Shown: piece by piece, positions 1 through 11,918 of the stretch | How positions within the stretch are numbered: the stretch's first letter is position 1 | Layout: the number at the start of each line of letters is the position of its first letter | DNA from: Cyanophora paradoxa | Lineage: Eukaryota > Glaucocystophyceae > Cyanophorales > Cyanophoraceae | NCBI GenBank assembly: GCA_004431415.1 | Contig: QPMI01000039.1 | Span: 1 to 64,000, forward strand | DNA length: 64,000 nucleotides | Direction of reading: 5' to 3' | Program-made: the position numbers and the translations under genes | Notes under the pieces: model-generated | What the model was told of the DNA's origin: nothing | What the model saw: only the letters and a program-made list of their open reading frames with translations | The model's database searches: none

Positions 1-3000
1 CTCGACCTTCGCAGCCAGCGTCCGCGCTCCGCCGCCAGCGTTCGCGCTCCGCCGCCAGCTCCTCGGACCGCGCCCGCGCCGCTCCAGCTCGGCCGACTGC
101 TCGGCCACGCGCGCCTCCAGCGCCACCGCCTCCGCCGCCGCCGCGCCCAGCTCCGCCACGCGCGCCTCCAGCGCCGCCTTCTCGGCCTCCAGCGCACGGG
201 CCGGCCCTCCGCCTCCTCGGCGCGGCTCTCGGCCTCTGCCCGCGCCTGCGCCGCTTCCAGCTCCGCCCCCGAGGTCGGCGTCCCGCGACCGCGTCTCCGG
301 CTCGGCCTTCTCGGCGCTCTCGAGCTCCTCCACCGCGCCGTCAGCGCCGCCAGCTCCTCCCCGAGGCCGCCCCGCCGCAGCCCGCCGCTCGTGCTCGCGC
401 GCCGCTCCTCGGCCTCGCCGCCGCTGCTCGGCCCGCGCCCGCCGCCAGCTCCGCCTCGAGCGCCTCCACGCGCGCCTCGGCCCGCGCCAGCTCCGCCTCC
501 CGCTCCGCCAGCGCCGCCCGGCTCGACGCCGCCGACGTCTGCAGCGCCGCCACACAGCGTCCCGTCTCGTCGCTGCCCAGCGATGCGTCCCGCTCGCCGG
601 CCTCCGTCGCTGGCGCCGCCGCCGCCGCCGCTGCCGCCGCTGCGGCCGCACCGCGGCCGACGCCGACGCTTCCAGCTCCGCGCACCGCGCCGCAGCGCCT
701 CGGCCTCTGCCCGCGCCGCCTCCAGCGCCTGGAAGCCTCCGCGGCCCGCGCCCGGGATTCCTCGCCCTCAGCGGACCCGGCCTCGAGCGCCTCGACCTTC
801 GCAGCCAGCGTCTCGCGCCGCGTTCGCGCTCCGCCGCCAGCTCCTCGGACCGCGCCCGCGCCGCCTCCAGCTCGGCCGACTGCTCGGCCACGCGCGCCTC
901 CAGCGCCGCCGCCGCCGCCGCCGCCGCGCCCAGCTCCGCCACGCGCGCCTCCAGCGCCGCCTTCTCGGCCTCCAGCGCACGGGCCCGGCCCTCCGCCTCC
1001 TCGGCGCGGCTCTCGGCCTCTGCCCGCGCCTGCGCCGCTTCCAGCTCCGCCCCGAGGTCGGCGTCCCGCGACCGCGTCTCCGGCTCGGCCTTCTCGGCGC
1101 TCTCGAGCTCCTCCACCCGCGCCGTCAGCGCCGCCAGCTCCTCCCGAGGCCCGCCGCCGCCGCAGCCCGCCGCTCGTGCTCGCGCGCCGCCTCCTCGGCC
1201 TCCCGCCGCTGCTCGGCCCGCGCCGCCGCCAGCTCCGCCTCGAGCGCCTCCACGCGCGCCTCGGCCCGCGCCAGCTCCGCCTCCCGCTCCGCCAGCGCCG
1301 CCCGGCTCGACGCCGCCGACGTCTGCAGCGCCGCCACAACAGCGTCCGTCTCGTCGCTGCCCAGGATGCCGCTCGCCGGCCTCCGTCGCTGGCGCCGCCG
1401 CCGCCGCCGCCACCGCGCGCCACCGCGGCCGCCGACGCTTCCAGCTCCGTGCACCGCGCCCGCAGCGCCTGCGGCTCTGCCCGCGCCGCCTCCAGCGCAA
1501 GCCTCCGCGGCCCGCGCCCGGGATTCCTCGCCCTCAGCGGACGCCTTCGACTCGCCGCCAGCGTTCGCGCTCGACGCCAGCGTTCGCGCCGCCAGCGTTC
1601 GCGCTCCGCCGCCAGCTCCTCGGACCGCGCCCGCGCCGCCTCCAGCTCGGCCGACTGCTCGGCCACGCGCGCCTCCAGCGCCACCGCCTCCGCCGCCGCC
1701 GCGCCCAGCTCCGCCACGCGCGCCTCCAGCGCCGCCTTCTCGGCCTCCAGCGCACGGGCCCGGCCCTCCGCCTCCTCGGCGCGGCTCTCGGCCTCTGCCC
1801 GCGCCTGCGCCGCTTCCAGCTCCGCCCCGAGGTCGGCGTCCCGCGACCGCGTCTCGCCGGCTCCGCGCCCTCGAGCGCTCTCACTCGTCCGCCCGTCAGC
1901 GCCGCCAGCTCCTCCCCGAGGCCCGCCGCCGCCGCAGCCCGCCGCTCGTGCTCGCGCGCCGCCTCCTCGGCCTCCCGCCGCTGCTCGGCCCGCGCCGCCG
2001 CCAGCTCCGCCTCGAGCGCCTCCGCGCGCCTCGGCCCGCGCCAGCTCCGCCTCCCGCTCCGCCAGCGCCGCCCGGCTCGACGCCGCCGACGTCTGCAGCG
2101 CCGCCACGACAGCGTCCGTCTCGTCGCTGCCCAGCGATGCGTCCCGCTCGCCGCCTCCGTCGCTGGCGCCGCCGCCGCCGCCGCAGCCGCCGCTGCCGCC
2201 GCCACCGCGGCCGACGCCGACGCTTCCAGCTCCGTGCACCGAGCCCGCAGCGCCTCGGCCTCTGCCCGCGCCGCCTCCAGCGCGCTGGAAGCCTCCGCGG
2301 CCCGCGCCCGGGATTCCTCGCCTCAGCGGACGCCTTCCGACCTTCGCAGCGCGTCTCGCGCTCCGCCGCCAGCGTCTCGCGCTCCGCCGCCAGCTCCTCG
2401 GACCGCGCCCGCGCCGCCTCCAGCTCGGCCGACTGCTCGGCCACGCGCGCCTCCAGCGCCGCCGCGCCGCCGCCGCCGCCGCCGCCGCCCAGCTCCGCAC
2501 GCGCGCCTCCAGCGCCGCCTTCTCGGCTCCAGCGCACGGGCCCGGCCCTCCGCCTCCTCGGCGCGGCTCTCGGCCTCTGCCCGCGCCTGCGCGCTTCCAG
2601 CTCCGCCCGAGGTCGGCATCCCGCGACCGCGTCTCCGGCTCGGCCTTCTCGGCGCTCTCGAGTCCTCCACCGCGCCGTCAGCGCCGCCAGCTCCTCCCGA
2701 GGCCCGCCGCCGCCGCAGCCCGCCGCTCGTGCTCGCGCGCCGCCTCCTCGGCCTCCCGCCGCTGCTCGGCCCGCGCCGCCGCCAGCTCCGCCTCGAGCGC
2801 CTCCACGCGCGCCTCGGACCGCGCAGCTCCGCCTCCCGCTCCGCCAGCGCGCCCGGCTCGACGCGCCGACGTCTGCAGCGTCGCCACGACAGCGTCCGTC
2901 TCGTCGCTGCCCAGCGATGCGTCCCGCTCGCCGGCTCCGTCGCTGGCGCCGTCGCCGCGCCGCTGCCGCGTGCGGCCGCCACCACGGCCGACGCCGACGC

Positions 3001-6000
3001 TTCCAGCTCCGCGCACGCGCCGCAGCGCCTCGGCCTCTGCCGCGCCGCCTCCAGCGCGCTGGACGCCTCCGCGGCCCGCGCCGGGATTCTCGCCTCAGCG
3101 GACCCGGCCTCGAGCGCTCGACTTCGCCGCCAGCGTCTCGCGCTCCGCCGCCAGCGTTGCGCGCTCCGCGCAGCTCCTCGGACCGCGCCCGCGCCTCCAG
3201 CTCGGCGACTGCTCGCCACGCGCGCCTCAGCGCCGCGCGTCGCCGCCGCCGCGCGCCCAGCTCCGCCACGCGCGCCTCCAGGGTCGCCTTCTCGGCCTCC
3301 AGCGCACGGCCCGGCCCTCCGCTCTCGGCGCGGCTCTCGGCCTCTGCCGCGCCTGCGCCGCTTCCAGCTCCGCCCGAGGTCGGCATCCGCGACCGCGTCT
3401 CCGGCTCGGCCTTCTCGGCGCTCTCGAGCTCCTCCACCCGCACCGTCAGCGCAGCCAGCCTCCCCGAGGCCCGCCGCCGCCGCAGCCCGCGCTCGTGCTC
3501 GCGGCCGCCTCCTCGGCCTCCCGCCGCTGCTCGGCCCGCGCCGCCGCCAGCTCCGCCTCGAGCGCCTCCACGCGCGCCTCGGACCGCGCCAGCTCCGCCT
3601 CCCGCTCCGCCAGCGCCGCCCGGCTCGACGCCGCCGACGTCTGCAGCGCCGCCACAACAGCGTCCGTCTCGTCGCTGCCAGCGACGCGTCCCGCTCGCCG
3701 GCCTCCGTCGCTGGCGCCGCCGACGCTGCCGCAGCCGCCGCTGCCGCCGCCACCGCGGCCGACGCCGACGCTTCCAGCTCCGTGCACCGAGCCCGCAGCG
3801 CCTCGCCTCTGCCCGCGCCGCCTCCAGCGCGCTGGAAGCCTCCGCGGCCCGCGCCCGGGATTCCTCGCCCTCAGCGGACCCGGCCTCGAGCGCCTCGACC
3901 TTCGCAGCCAGCGTCTCGCGCTCCGCCGCCAGCTCCTCGGACTGCGCCGCGCCGCCTCCAGCTCGGCCGACTGCTCGGCCACGCGCGCCTCCAGCGCCAC
4001 CGCCTCCGCCGCCGCCGCGCCCAGCTCCGCCACGCGCGCCTCCAGCGCCGCCTTCTCGGCCTCCAGCGCACGGGCCCGGCCCTCCGCCTCCTCGGCCCGG
4101 CTCTCGGCCTCTGCCCGCGCCTGCGCCGCTTCCAGCTTCGCCCCGAGGTCGGCATCCGCGACCGCGTCTCCGGCTCGGCCCTCTCGGCGCTCTCGAGCTC
4201 CTCCACCCGCGCCGTCAGCGCCGCCAGCTCCTCCCGAGGCCCGCCGCCGCCGCAGCCGCCGCTCGTGCTCGCGCGCCGCCTCCTCGGCCTCCCGCCGCTG
4301 CTCGGCCCGCGCCGCCGCCAGCTCCGCCTCGAGCGCCTCCACGCGCGCCTCGGCCCGCGCCAGCTCCGCCTCCCGCTCCGCCAGCGCCGCCCGGCTCGAA
4401 GCCGCCGACGTCTGCAGCGCCGCCACGACAGCGTCCGTCTCGTCGCTGCCCAGCGACGCGTCCCGCTCGCCGGCCTCCGTCGCTGGCGCCGCCGACGCTT
4501 CCAGCTCCGCGCACCGAGCCCGCAGCGCCTCGGCCTCTGCCCGCGCCGCCTCCAGCGCGCTGGACGCCTCCGCGGCCCGCGCCCGGGATTCCTCGCCCTC
4601 AGCGGACCCGGCCTCGAGCGCCTCGACCTTCGCAGCCAGCGTCTCGCGCTCCGCCGCCAGCGTTTCGCGCTCCGCCGCCAGCGTTTCGCGCTCCGCCGCC
4701 AGCTCCTCGGACCGCGCCCGCGCCGCCTCCAGCTCGGCCGACTGCTCGGCCACGCGCGCCTCCAGCGCCACCCGCTCCGCCGCCGCCGCGCCCAGCTCCC
4801 CAACGCGTGCCTCCAGCGCCGCCTTCTCGGCCTCCAGCGCACGGGCCCGGCCCTCCGCCTCCTCGGCCCGGCTCTCGGCCTCTGCCCGCGCCTGCGCCGC
4901 TTCCAGCTCCGCCCCGAGGTCGGCGTCCCGCGACTGCATCTCCGGCTCGGCCTTCTCGGCGCTCTCGAGCTCCTCCACCCGCGCCGTCAGCGCCGCCAGC
5001 TCCTCCCCGAGGCCCGCCGCCGCCGCAGCCCGCCGCTCGTGCTCGCGCGCCGCCTCCTCGGCCTCCCGCCGCTGCTCGGCCCGCGCCGCCGCCAGCTCCG
5101 CCTCGAGCGCCTCCACGCGCGCCTCGGCCCGCGCCAGCTCCGCCTCCCGCTCCGCCAGCGCCGCCCGGCTCGACGCCGCCGACGTCTGCAGCGCCGCCAC
5201 GACAGCGTCCGTCTCGTCGCTGCCAGCGACGCGTCCCGCTCGCCGGCCTCCGTCGCTGGCGCCGCCGCCGCCGCCGCTGCCGCCGCTGCGGCCGCCAACG
5301 CGGCCGACGCCGACGCTTCCAGCTCCGCGCACCGAGCCCGCAGCGCCTCGGCCTCTGCCCGCGCCGCCTCCAGCACGCTGGACGCCTCCGCGGCCCGCGC
5401 CCGGGATTCCTCGCCCTCAGCGGACCCGGCCTCGAGCGCCTCGACCTTCGCAGCCAGCGTCTCGCGCTCCGCCGCCAGCGTTTCGCGCTCCGCCGCCAGC
5501 TCCTCGGACCGCGCCCGCGCCGCCTCCAGCTCGGCCGACTGCTCGGCCACGCGCGCCTCCAGCGCCGCCGCCGCCGCCGCCGCCGCGCCAGCTCCGCCAC
5601 GCGCGCCTCCAGCGCCGCCTTCTCGGCCTCCAGCGCACGGGCCCGGCCCTCCGCCTCCTCGGCGCGGCTCTCGGCCTCTGCCCGCGCCTGCGCCGCTTCC
5701 AGCTCCGCCCGAGGTCGGCGTCCCGCGACCGCGTCTCCGGCTCGGCCTTCTCGGCGCTCTCGAGCTCCTCCACCCGCACCGTCAGCGCAGCCAGCTCCTC
5801 CCGAGGCCCGCCGCCGCCGCAGCCCGCCGCTCGTGCTCGCGCGCCGCCTCCTCGGCCTCCCGCCGCTGCTCGGCCCGCGCCGCCGCCAGCTCCGCCTCGA
5901 GCGCCTCCACGCGCGCCTCGGACCGCGCCAGCTCCGCCTCCCGCTCCGCCAGCGCCGCCCGGCTCGACGCCGCCGACGTCTGCAGCGCCGCCACAACAGC

Positions 6001-9000
6001 GTCCGTCTCGTCGCTGCCCAGCGACGCGTCCCGCTCGCCGGCCTCCGTCGCTGGCGCCGCCGCCGCCGCCACAGCCGCCGCTGCGGCCGCCACCGCGGCC
6101 GCCGCCGACGCTTCCAGCTCCGGGCACCGAGCCCGCAGCGCCTCGGCCTCTGCCCGCGCCGCCTCCAGCGCGCTGGACGCCTCCGCGGCCCGCGCCCGGG
6201 ATTCCTCGCCCTCAGCGGACCCGGCCTCGAGCGCCTCGACCTTCGCAGCCAGCGTCTCGCGCTCCGCCGCCAGCGTTTCGCGCTCCGCCGCCAGCTCCTC
6301 GGACCGCGCCCGCGCCGCTCCAGCTCGGCCGACTGCTCGGCCACGCGCGCCTCCAGCGCCGCCGCCGCCGCCGCCGCCGCGCCCAGCTCCGCCACGCGCG
6401 CCTCCAGCGCCGCCTTCTCGGCCTCCAGCGCACGGGCCCGGCCCTCCGCCTCCTCGGCGCGGCTCTCGGCCTCTGCCCGCGCCTGCGCCGCTTCCAGCTC
6501 CGCCCGAGGTCGGCGTCCCGCGACGGCGTCTCCGGCTCGGCCTTCTCGGCGCTCTCGAGCTCCTCCACCCGCGCCGTCAGCGCCGCCAGCTCCTCCCGAG
6601 GCCTGCCGCTGCCGCAGCCCGCCGCTCGTGCTCGCGCGCCGCCTCCTCGGCCTCCCGCCGCTGCTCGGCCCGCGCCGCCGCCAGCTCCGCCTCGAGCGCC
6701 TCCACGCGCGCCTCGGACCGCGCCAGCTCCGCCTCCCGCTCCGCCAGCGCCGCCCGGCTCGACGCCGCCGACGTCTGCAGCGCCGCCACGACAGCGTCCG
6801 TCTCGTCGCTGCCCAGCGACGCGTCCCGCTCGCCGACCTCCGTCGCTGGCGCCGCCGCCGCCGCCGCTGCCGCCGCTGCGGCCGCCACCGCCACCGCCGC
6901 CGACGCTTCCAGCTCCGTGCACCGAGCCCGCAGCGCCTCGGCCTCTGCCCGCGCCGCCTCCAGCGCGCTGGAAGCCTCCGCGGCCCGCGCCCGGGATTCC
7001 TCGCCCTCAGCGGACCCGGCCTCGAGCGCCTCGACCTTCGCAGCCAGCGTCTCGCGCTCCGCCGCCAGCGTTTCGCGCTCCGCCGCCAGCGTTTCGCGCT
7101 CCGCCGCCAGCTCCTCGGACCGCGCCCGCGCCGCCTCCAGCTCGGCCGACTGCTCGGCCACGCGCGCCTCCAGCGCCACCGCCTCCGCCGCCGCCGCGCC
7201 CAGCTCCGCCACGCGCGCCTCCAGCGCCGCCTTCTCGGCCTCCAGCGCACGGGCCCGGCCCTCCGCCTCCTCGGCGCGGCTCTCGGCCTCTGCCCGCGCC
7301 TGCGCCGCTTCCAGCTCCGCCCCGAGGTCGGCGTCCCGCGACTGCGTCTCCGGCTCGGCCTTCTCGGCGCTCTCGAGCTCCTCCACCCGCGCCGTCAGCG
7401 CAGCCAGCTCCTCCCCGAGGCCCGCCGCTGCCGCAGCCCGCTGCTTGTGCTCGCGCGCCGCCTCCTCGGCCTCCCGCCGCTGCTCGGCCCGCGCCGCCGC
7501 CAGCTCCGCCTCGAGCACCTCCACGCGCGACTCGGCCCGCGCCAGCTCCGCCTCCCGCTCCGCCAGCGCCGCCCGGCTCGACGCCGCCGACGTCTGCAGC
7601 GCCGCCACAACAGCGTCCGTCTCGTCGCTGCCCAGTGATGCGTCCGCTCGCCGTCCTCCGTCGCTGGCGCCGCCGCCGCCGCCGCAGCCGCCGCTGCCGC
7701 CGCCACCGCGGCCGACGCCGACGCTTCCAGCTCCGTGCACCGAACCCGCAGCGCCTCGGCCTCTGCCCGCGCCGCCTCCAGCGCGCTGGAAGCCTCCGCG
7801 GCCCGCGCCCGGATTCCTCGCCCTCAGCGGACCCGGCCTCGAGCGCCTCGACCTTCGCAGCCAGCGTCTCGCGCTCCGCCGCCAGCTCCTCGGACCGCGC
7901 CCGCGCCGCCTCCAGCTCGGCCGACTGCTCGGCCACGCGCGCCTCCAGCGCCACCGCCTCCGCCGCCGCCGCGCCCAGCTCCGCCACGCGCGCCTCCAGC
8001 GCCGCCTTCTCGGCCTCCAGCGCACGGGCCCGGCCCTCCGCCTCCTCGGCGCGGCTCTCGGCCTCTGCCCGCGCCTGCGCCGCTTCCAGCTCCGCCCCGA
8101 GGTCGGCGTCCCGCGACCGCGTCTCCGGCTCGGCCTTCTCGGCGCTCTCGAGCTCCTCCACCCGCGCCGTCAGCGCCGCCAGCTCCTCCCGAGGCCCGCC
8201 GCCGCCGCAGCCCGCCGCTCGTGCTCGCGCGCCGCCTCCTCGGCCTCCCGCCGCTGCTCGGCCGCGCCGCCGCCAGCTCCGCCTCGAGCGCCTCCACGCG
8301 CGCCTCGGACCGCGCCAGCTCCGCTCCCGCTCCGCCAGCGCCGCCCGGCTCGACGCCGCCGACGTCTGCAGCGCCGCCACGACAGCGTCCGTCTCGTCGC
8401 TGCCCAGCGACGCGTCCCGCTCGCCGGCCTCCGTCGCTGGCGCCGCCGCCGCCGCCGCTGCCGCCGCTGCGGCCGCCACCGCGGCCGACGCCGACGCTTC
8501 CAGCTCCGCGCACCGAGCCCGCAGCGCCTCGGCCTCTGCCCGCGCCGCCTCCAGCGCGCTGGAAGCCTCCGCGGCCCGCGCCCGGGATTCCTCGCCCTCA
8601 GCGGACCCGGCCTCGAGCGCCTCGACCTTCGCAGCCAGCGTCTCGCGCTCCGCCGCCAGCTCCTCGGACCGCGCCCGCGCCGCCTCCAGCTCGGCCGACT
8701 GCTCGGCCACGCGCGCCTCCAGCGCCACCCGATCCGCCGCCGCCGCGCCCAGCTCCGCCACGCGCGCCTCCAGCGCCGCCTTCTCGGCCTCCAGCGCACG
8801 GGCCCGGCCCTCCGCCTCCTCGGCGCGGCTCTCGGCCTCTGCCCGCGCCTGCGCCGCTTCCAGCTCCGCCCCGAGGTCGGCGTCCCGCGACTGCGTCTCC
8901 GGCTCGGCCTTCTCGGCGCTCTCGAGCTCCTCCACCCGCACCGTCAGCGCCGCCAGCTCCTCCCCGAGGCCCGCCGCTGCCGCAGCCCGCCGCTTGTGCT

Positions 9001-10294
9001 CGCGCGCCGCCTCCTCGGCCTCCGCCGCTGCTCGGCCCGCGCCGCCGCCAGCTCCGCCTCGAGCGCCTCCACGCGCGACTCGGCCCGCGCCAGCTCCGCC
9101 TCCCGCTCCGCCAGCGCCGCCCGGCTCGACGCCGCCGACGTCTGCAGCGCCGCCACAACAGCGTCCGTCTCGTCGCTGCCCAGTGATGCGTCCCGCTCGC
9201 CGGCCTCCGTCGCTGGCGCCGCCGCCGCCGCCGCAGCCGCCGCTGCCGCCGCCACCGCGGCCGACGCCGACGCTTCCAGCTCCGTGCACCGAACCCGCAG
9301 CGCCTCGGCCTCTGCCCGCGCCGCCTCCAGCACGCTGGAAGCCTCCGCGGCCCGCGCCCGGGATTCCTCGCCCTCAGCGGACCGGCCTCGAGCGCCTCGA
9401 CCTTCGCAGCCAGCGTCTCGCGCTCCGCCGCCAGCTCCTCGGACCGCGCCCGCGCCGCCTCCAGCTCGGCCGACTGCTCGGCCACGCGCGCCTCCAGCGC
9501 CACCGCCTCCGCCGCCGCCGCGCCCAGCTCCGCCACGCGCGCCTCCAGCGCCGCCTTCTCGGCCTCCAGCGCACGGGCCCGGCCCTCCGCCTCCTCGGCG
9601 CGGCTCTCGGCCTCTGCCCGCGCCTGCGCCGCTTCCAGCTCCGCCCCGAGGTCGGCGTCCCGCGACGGCGTCTCCGGCTCGGCCTTCTCGGCGCTCTCGA
9701 GCTCCTCCACCCGCGCCGTCAGCGCCGCCAGCTCCTCCCCGAGGCCCGCCGCCGCCGCAGCCCGCCGCTCGTGCTCGCGCGCCGCCTCCTCGGCCTCCCG
9801 CCGCTGCTCGGCCCGCGCCGCCGCCAGCTCCGCCTCGAGCGCCTCCACGCGCGCCTCGGACCGCGCCAGCTCCGCCTCCCGCTCCGCCAGCGCCGCCCGG
9901 CTCGACGCCGCCGACGTCTGCAGCGCCGCCACGACAGCGTCCGTCTCGTCGCTGCCCAGCGACGCGTCCCGCTCGCCGGCCTCCGTCGCTGGCGCCGCCG
10001 CCGCCGCCGCTGCCGCCGCTGCGGCCGCCACCGCGGCCGACGCCGACGCTTCCAGCTCCGCGCACCGAGCCCGCAGCGCCTCGGCCTCTGCCCGCGCCGC
10101 CTCCAGCGCGCTGGAAGCCTCCGCGGCCCGCGCCCGGGATTCCTCGCCCTCAGCGGACCCGGCCTCGAGCGCCTCGACCTTCGCAGCCAGCGTCTCGCGC
10201 TCCGCCGCCAGCGTTTCGCGCTCCGCCGCCAGCTCCTCGGACCGCGCCCGCGCCGCCTCCAGCTCGGCCGACTGCTCGGCCACGCGCGCCTCCA

Positions 10295-10331
<37 letters not shown>

Positions 10332-11881
10332 GCCCAGCTTCGCCACGCGCGCCTCCAGCGCCGCCTTCTCGGCCTCCAGCGCACGGGCCCGGCCCTCCGC
10401 CTCCTCGGCGCGGCTCTCGGCCTCTGCCCGCGCCTGCGCCGCTTCCAGCTCCGCCCCGAGGTCGGCGTCCCGCGACCGCGTCTCCGGCTCGGCCTTCTCG
10501 GCGCTCTCGAGCTCCTCCACCCGCACCGTCAGCGCCGCCAGCTCCTCCCCGAGGCCCGCCGCTGCCGCAGCCCGCCGCTTGTGCTCGCGCGCCGCCTCCT
10601 CGGCCTCCCGCCGCTGCTCGGCCCGCGCCGCCGCCAGCTCCGCCTCGAGCGCCTCCACGCGCGACTCGGCCCGCGCCAGCTCCGCCTCCCGCTCCGCCAG
10701 CGCCGCCCGGCTCGACGCCGCCGACGTCTGCAGCGCCGCCACAACAGCGTCCGTCTCGTCGCTGCCCAGTGATGCGTCCCGCTCGCCGGCCTCCGTCGCT
10801 GGCGCCGCCGCCGCCGCCGCAGCCGCCGCTGCCGCCGCCACCGCGGCCGACGCCGACGCTTCCAGCTCCGTGCACCGAACCCGCAGCGCCTCGGCCTCTG
10901 CCCGCGCCGCCTCCAGCACGCTGGAAGCCTCCGCGGCCCGCGCCCGGGATTCCTCGCCCTCAGCGGACCCGGCCTCGAGCGCCTCGACCTTCGCAGCCAG
11001 CGTCTCGCGCTCCGCCGCCAGCTCCTCGGACCGCGCCCGCGCCGCCTCCAGCTCGGCCGACTGCTCGGCCACGCGCGCCTCCAGCGCCACCGCCTCCGCC
11101 GCCGCCGCGCCCAGCTCCGCCACGCGCGCCTCCAGCGCCGCCTTCTCGGCCTCCAGCGCACGGGCCCGGCCCTCCGCCTCCTCGGCGCGGCTCTCGGCCT
11201 CTGCCCGCGCCTGCGCCGCTTCCAGCTCCGCCCCGAGGTCGGCGTCCCGCGACCGCGTCTCCGGCTCGGCCTTCTCGGCGCTCTCGAGCTCCTCCACTCG
11301 CGCCGTCAGCGCCGCCAGCTCCTCCCCGAGGCCCGCCGCCGCCGCAGCCCGCCGCTCGTGCTCGCGCGCCGCCTCCTCGGCCTCCCGCCGCTGCTCGGCC
11401 CGCGCCGCCGCCAGCTCCGCCTCGAGCGCCTCCACGCGCGCCTCGGACCGCGCCAGCTCCGCCTCCCGCTCCGCCAGCGCCGCCCGGCTCGACGCCGCCG
11501 ACGTCTGCAGCGCCGCCACGACAGCGTCCGTCTCGTCGCTGCCCAGCGACGCGTCCCGCTCGCCGGCCTCCGTCGCTGGCGCCGCCGCCGCCGCCGCTGC
11601 CGCCGCTGCGGCCGCCACCGCGGCCGACGCCGACGCTTCCAGCTCCGCGCACCGAGCCCGCAGCGCCTCGGCCTCTGCCCGCGCCGCCTCCAGCGCGCTG
11701 GAAGCCTCCGCGGCCCGCGCCCGGGATTCCTCGCCCTCAGCGGACCCGGCCTCGAGCGCCTCGACCTTCGCAGCCAGCGTCTCGCGCTCCGCCGCCAGCG
11801 TTTCGCGCTCCGCCGCCAGCTCCTCGGACCGCGCCCGCGCCGCCTCCAGCTCGGCCGACTGCTCGGCCACGCGCGCCTCCA

Positions 11882-11918
<37 letters not shown>
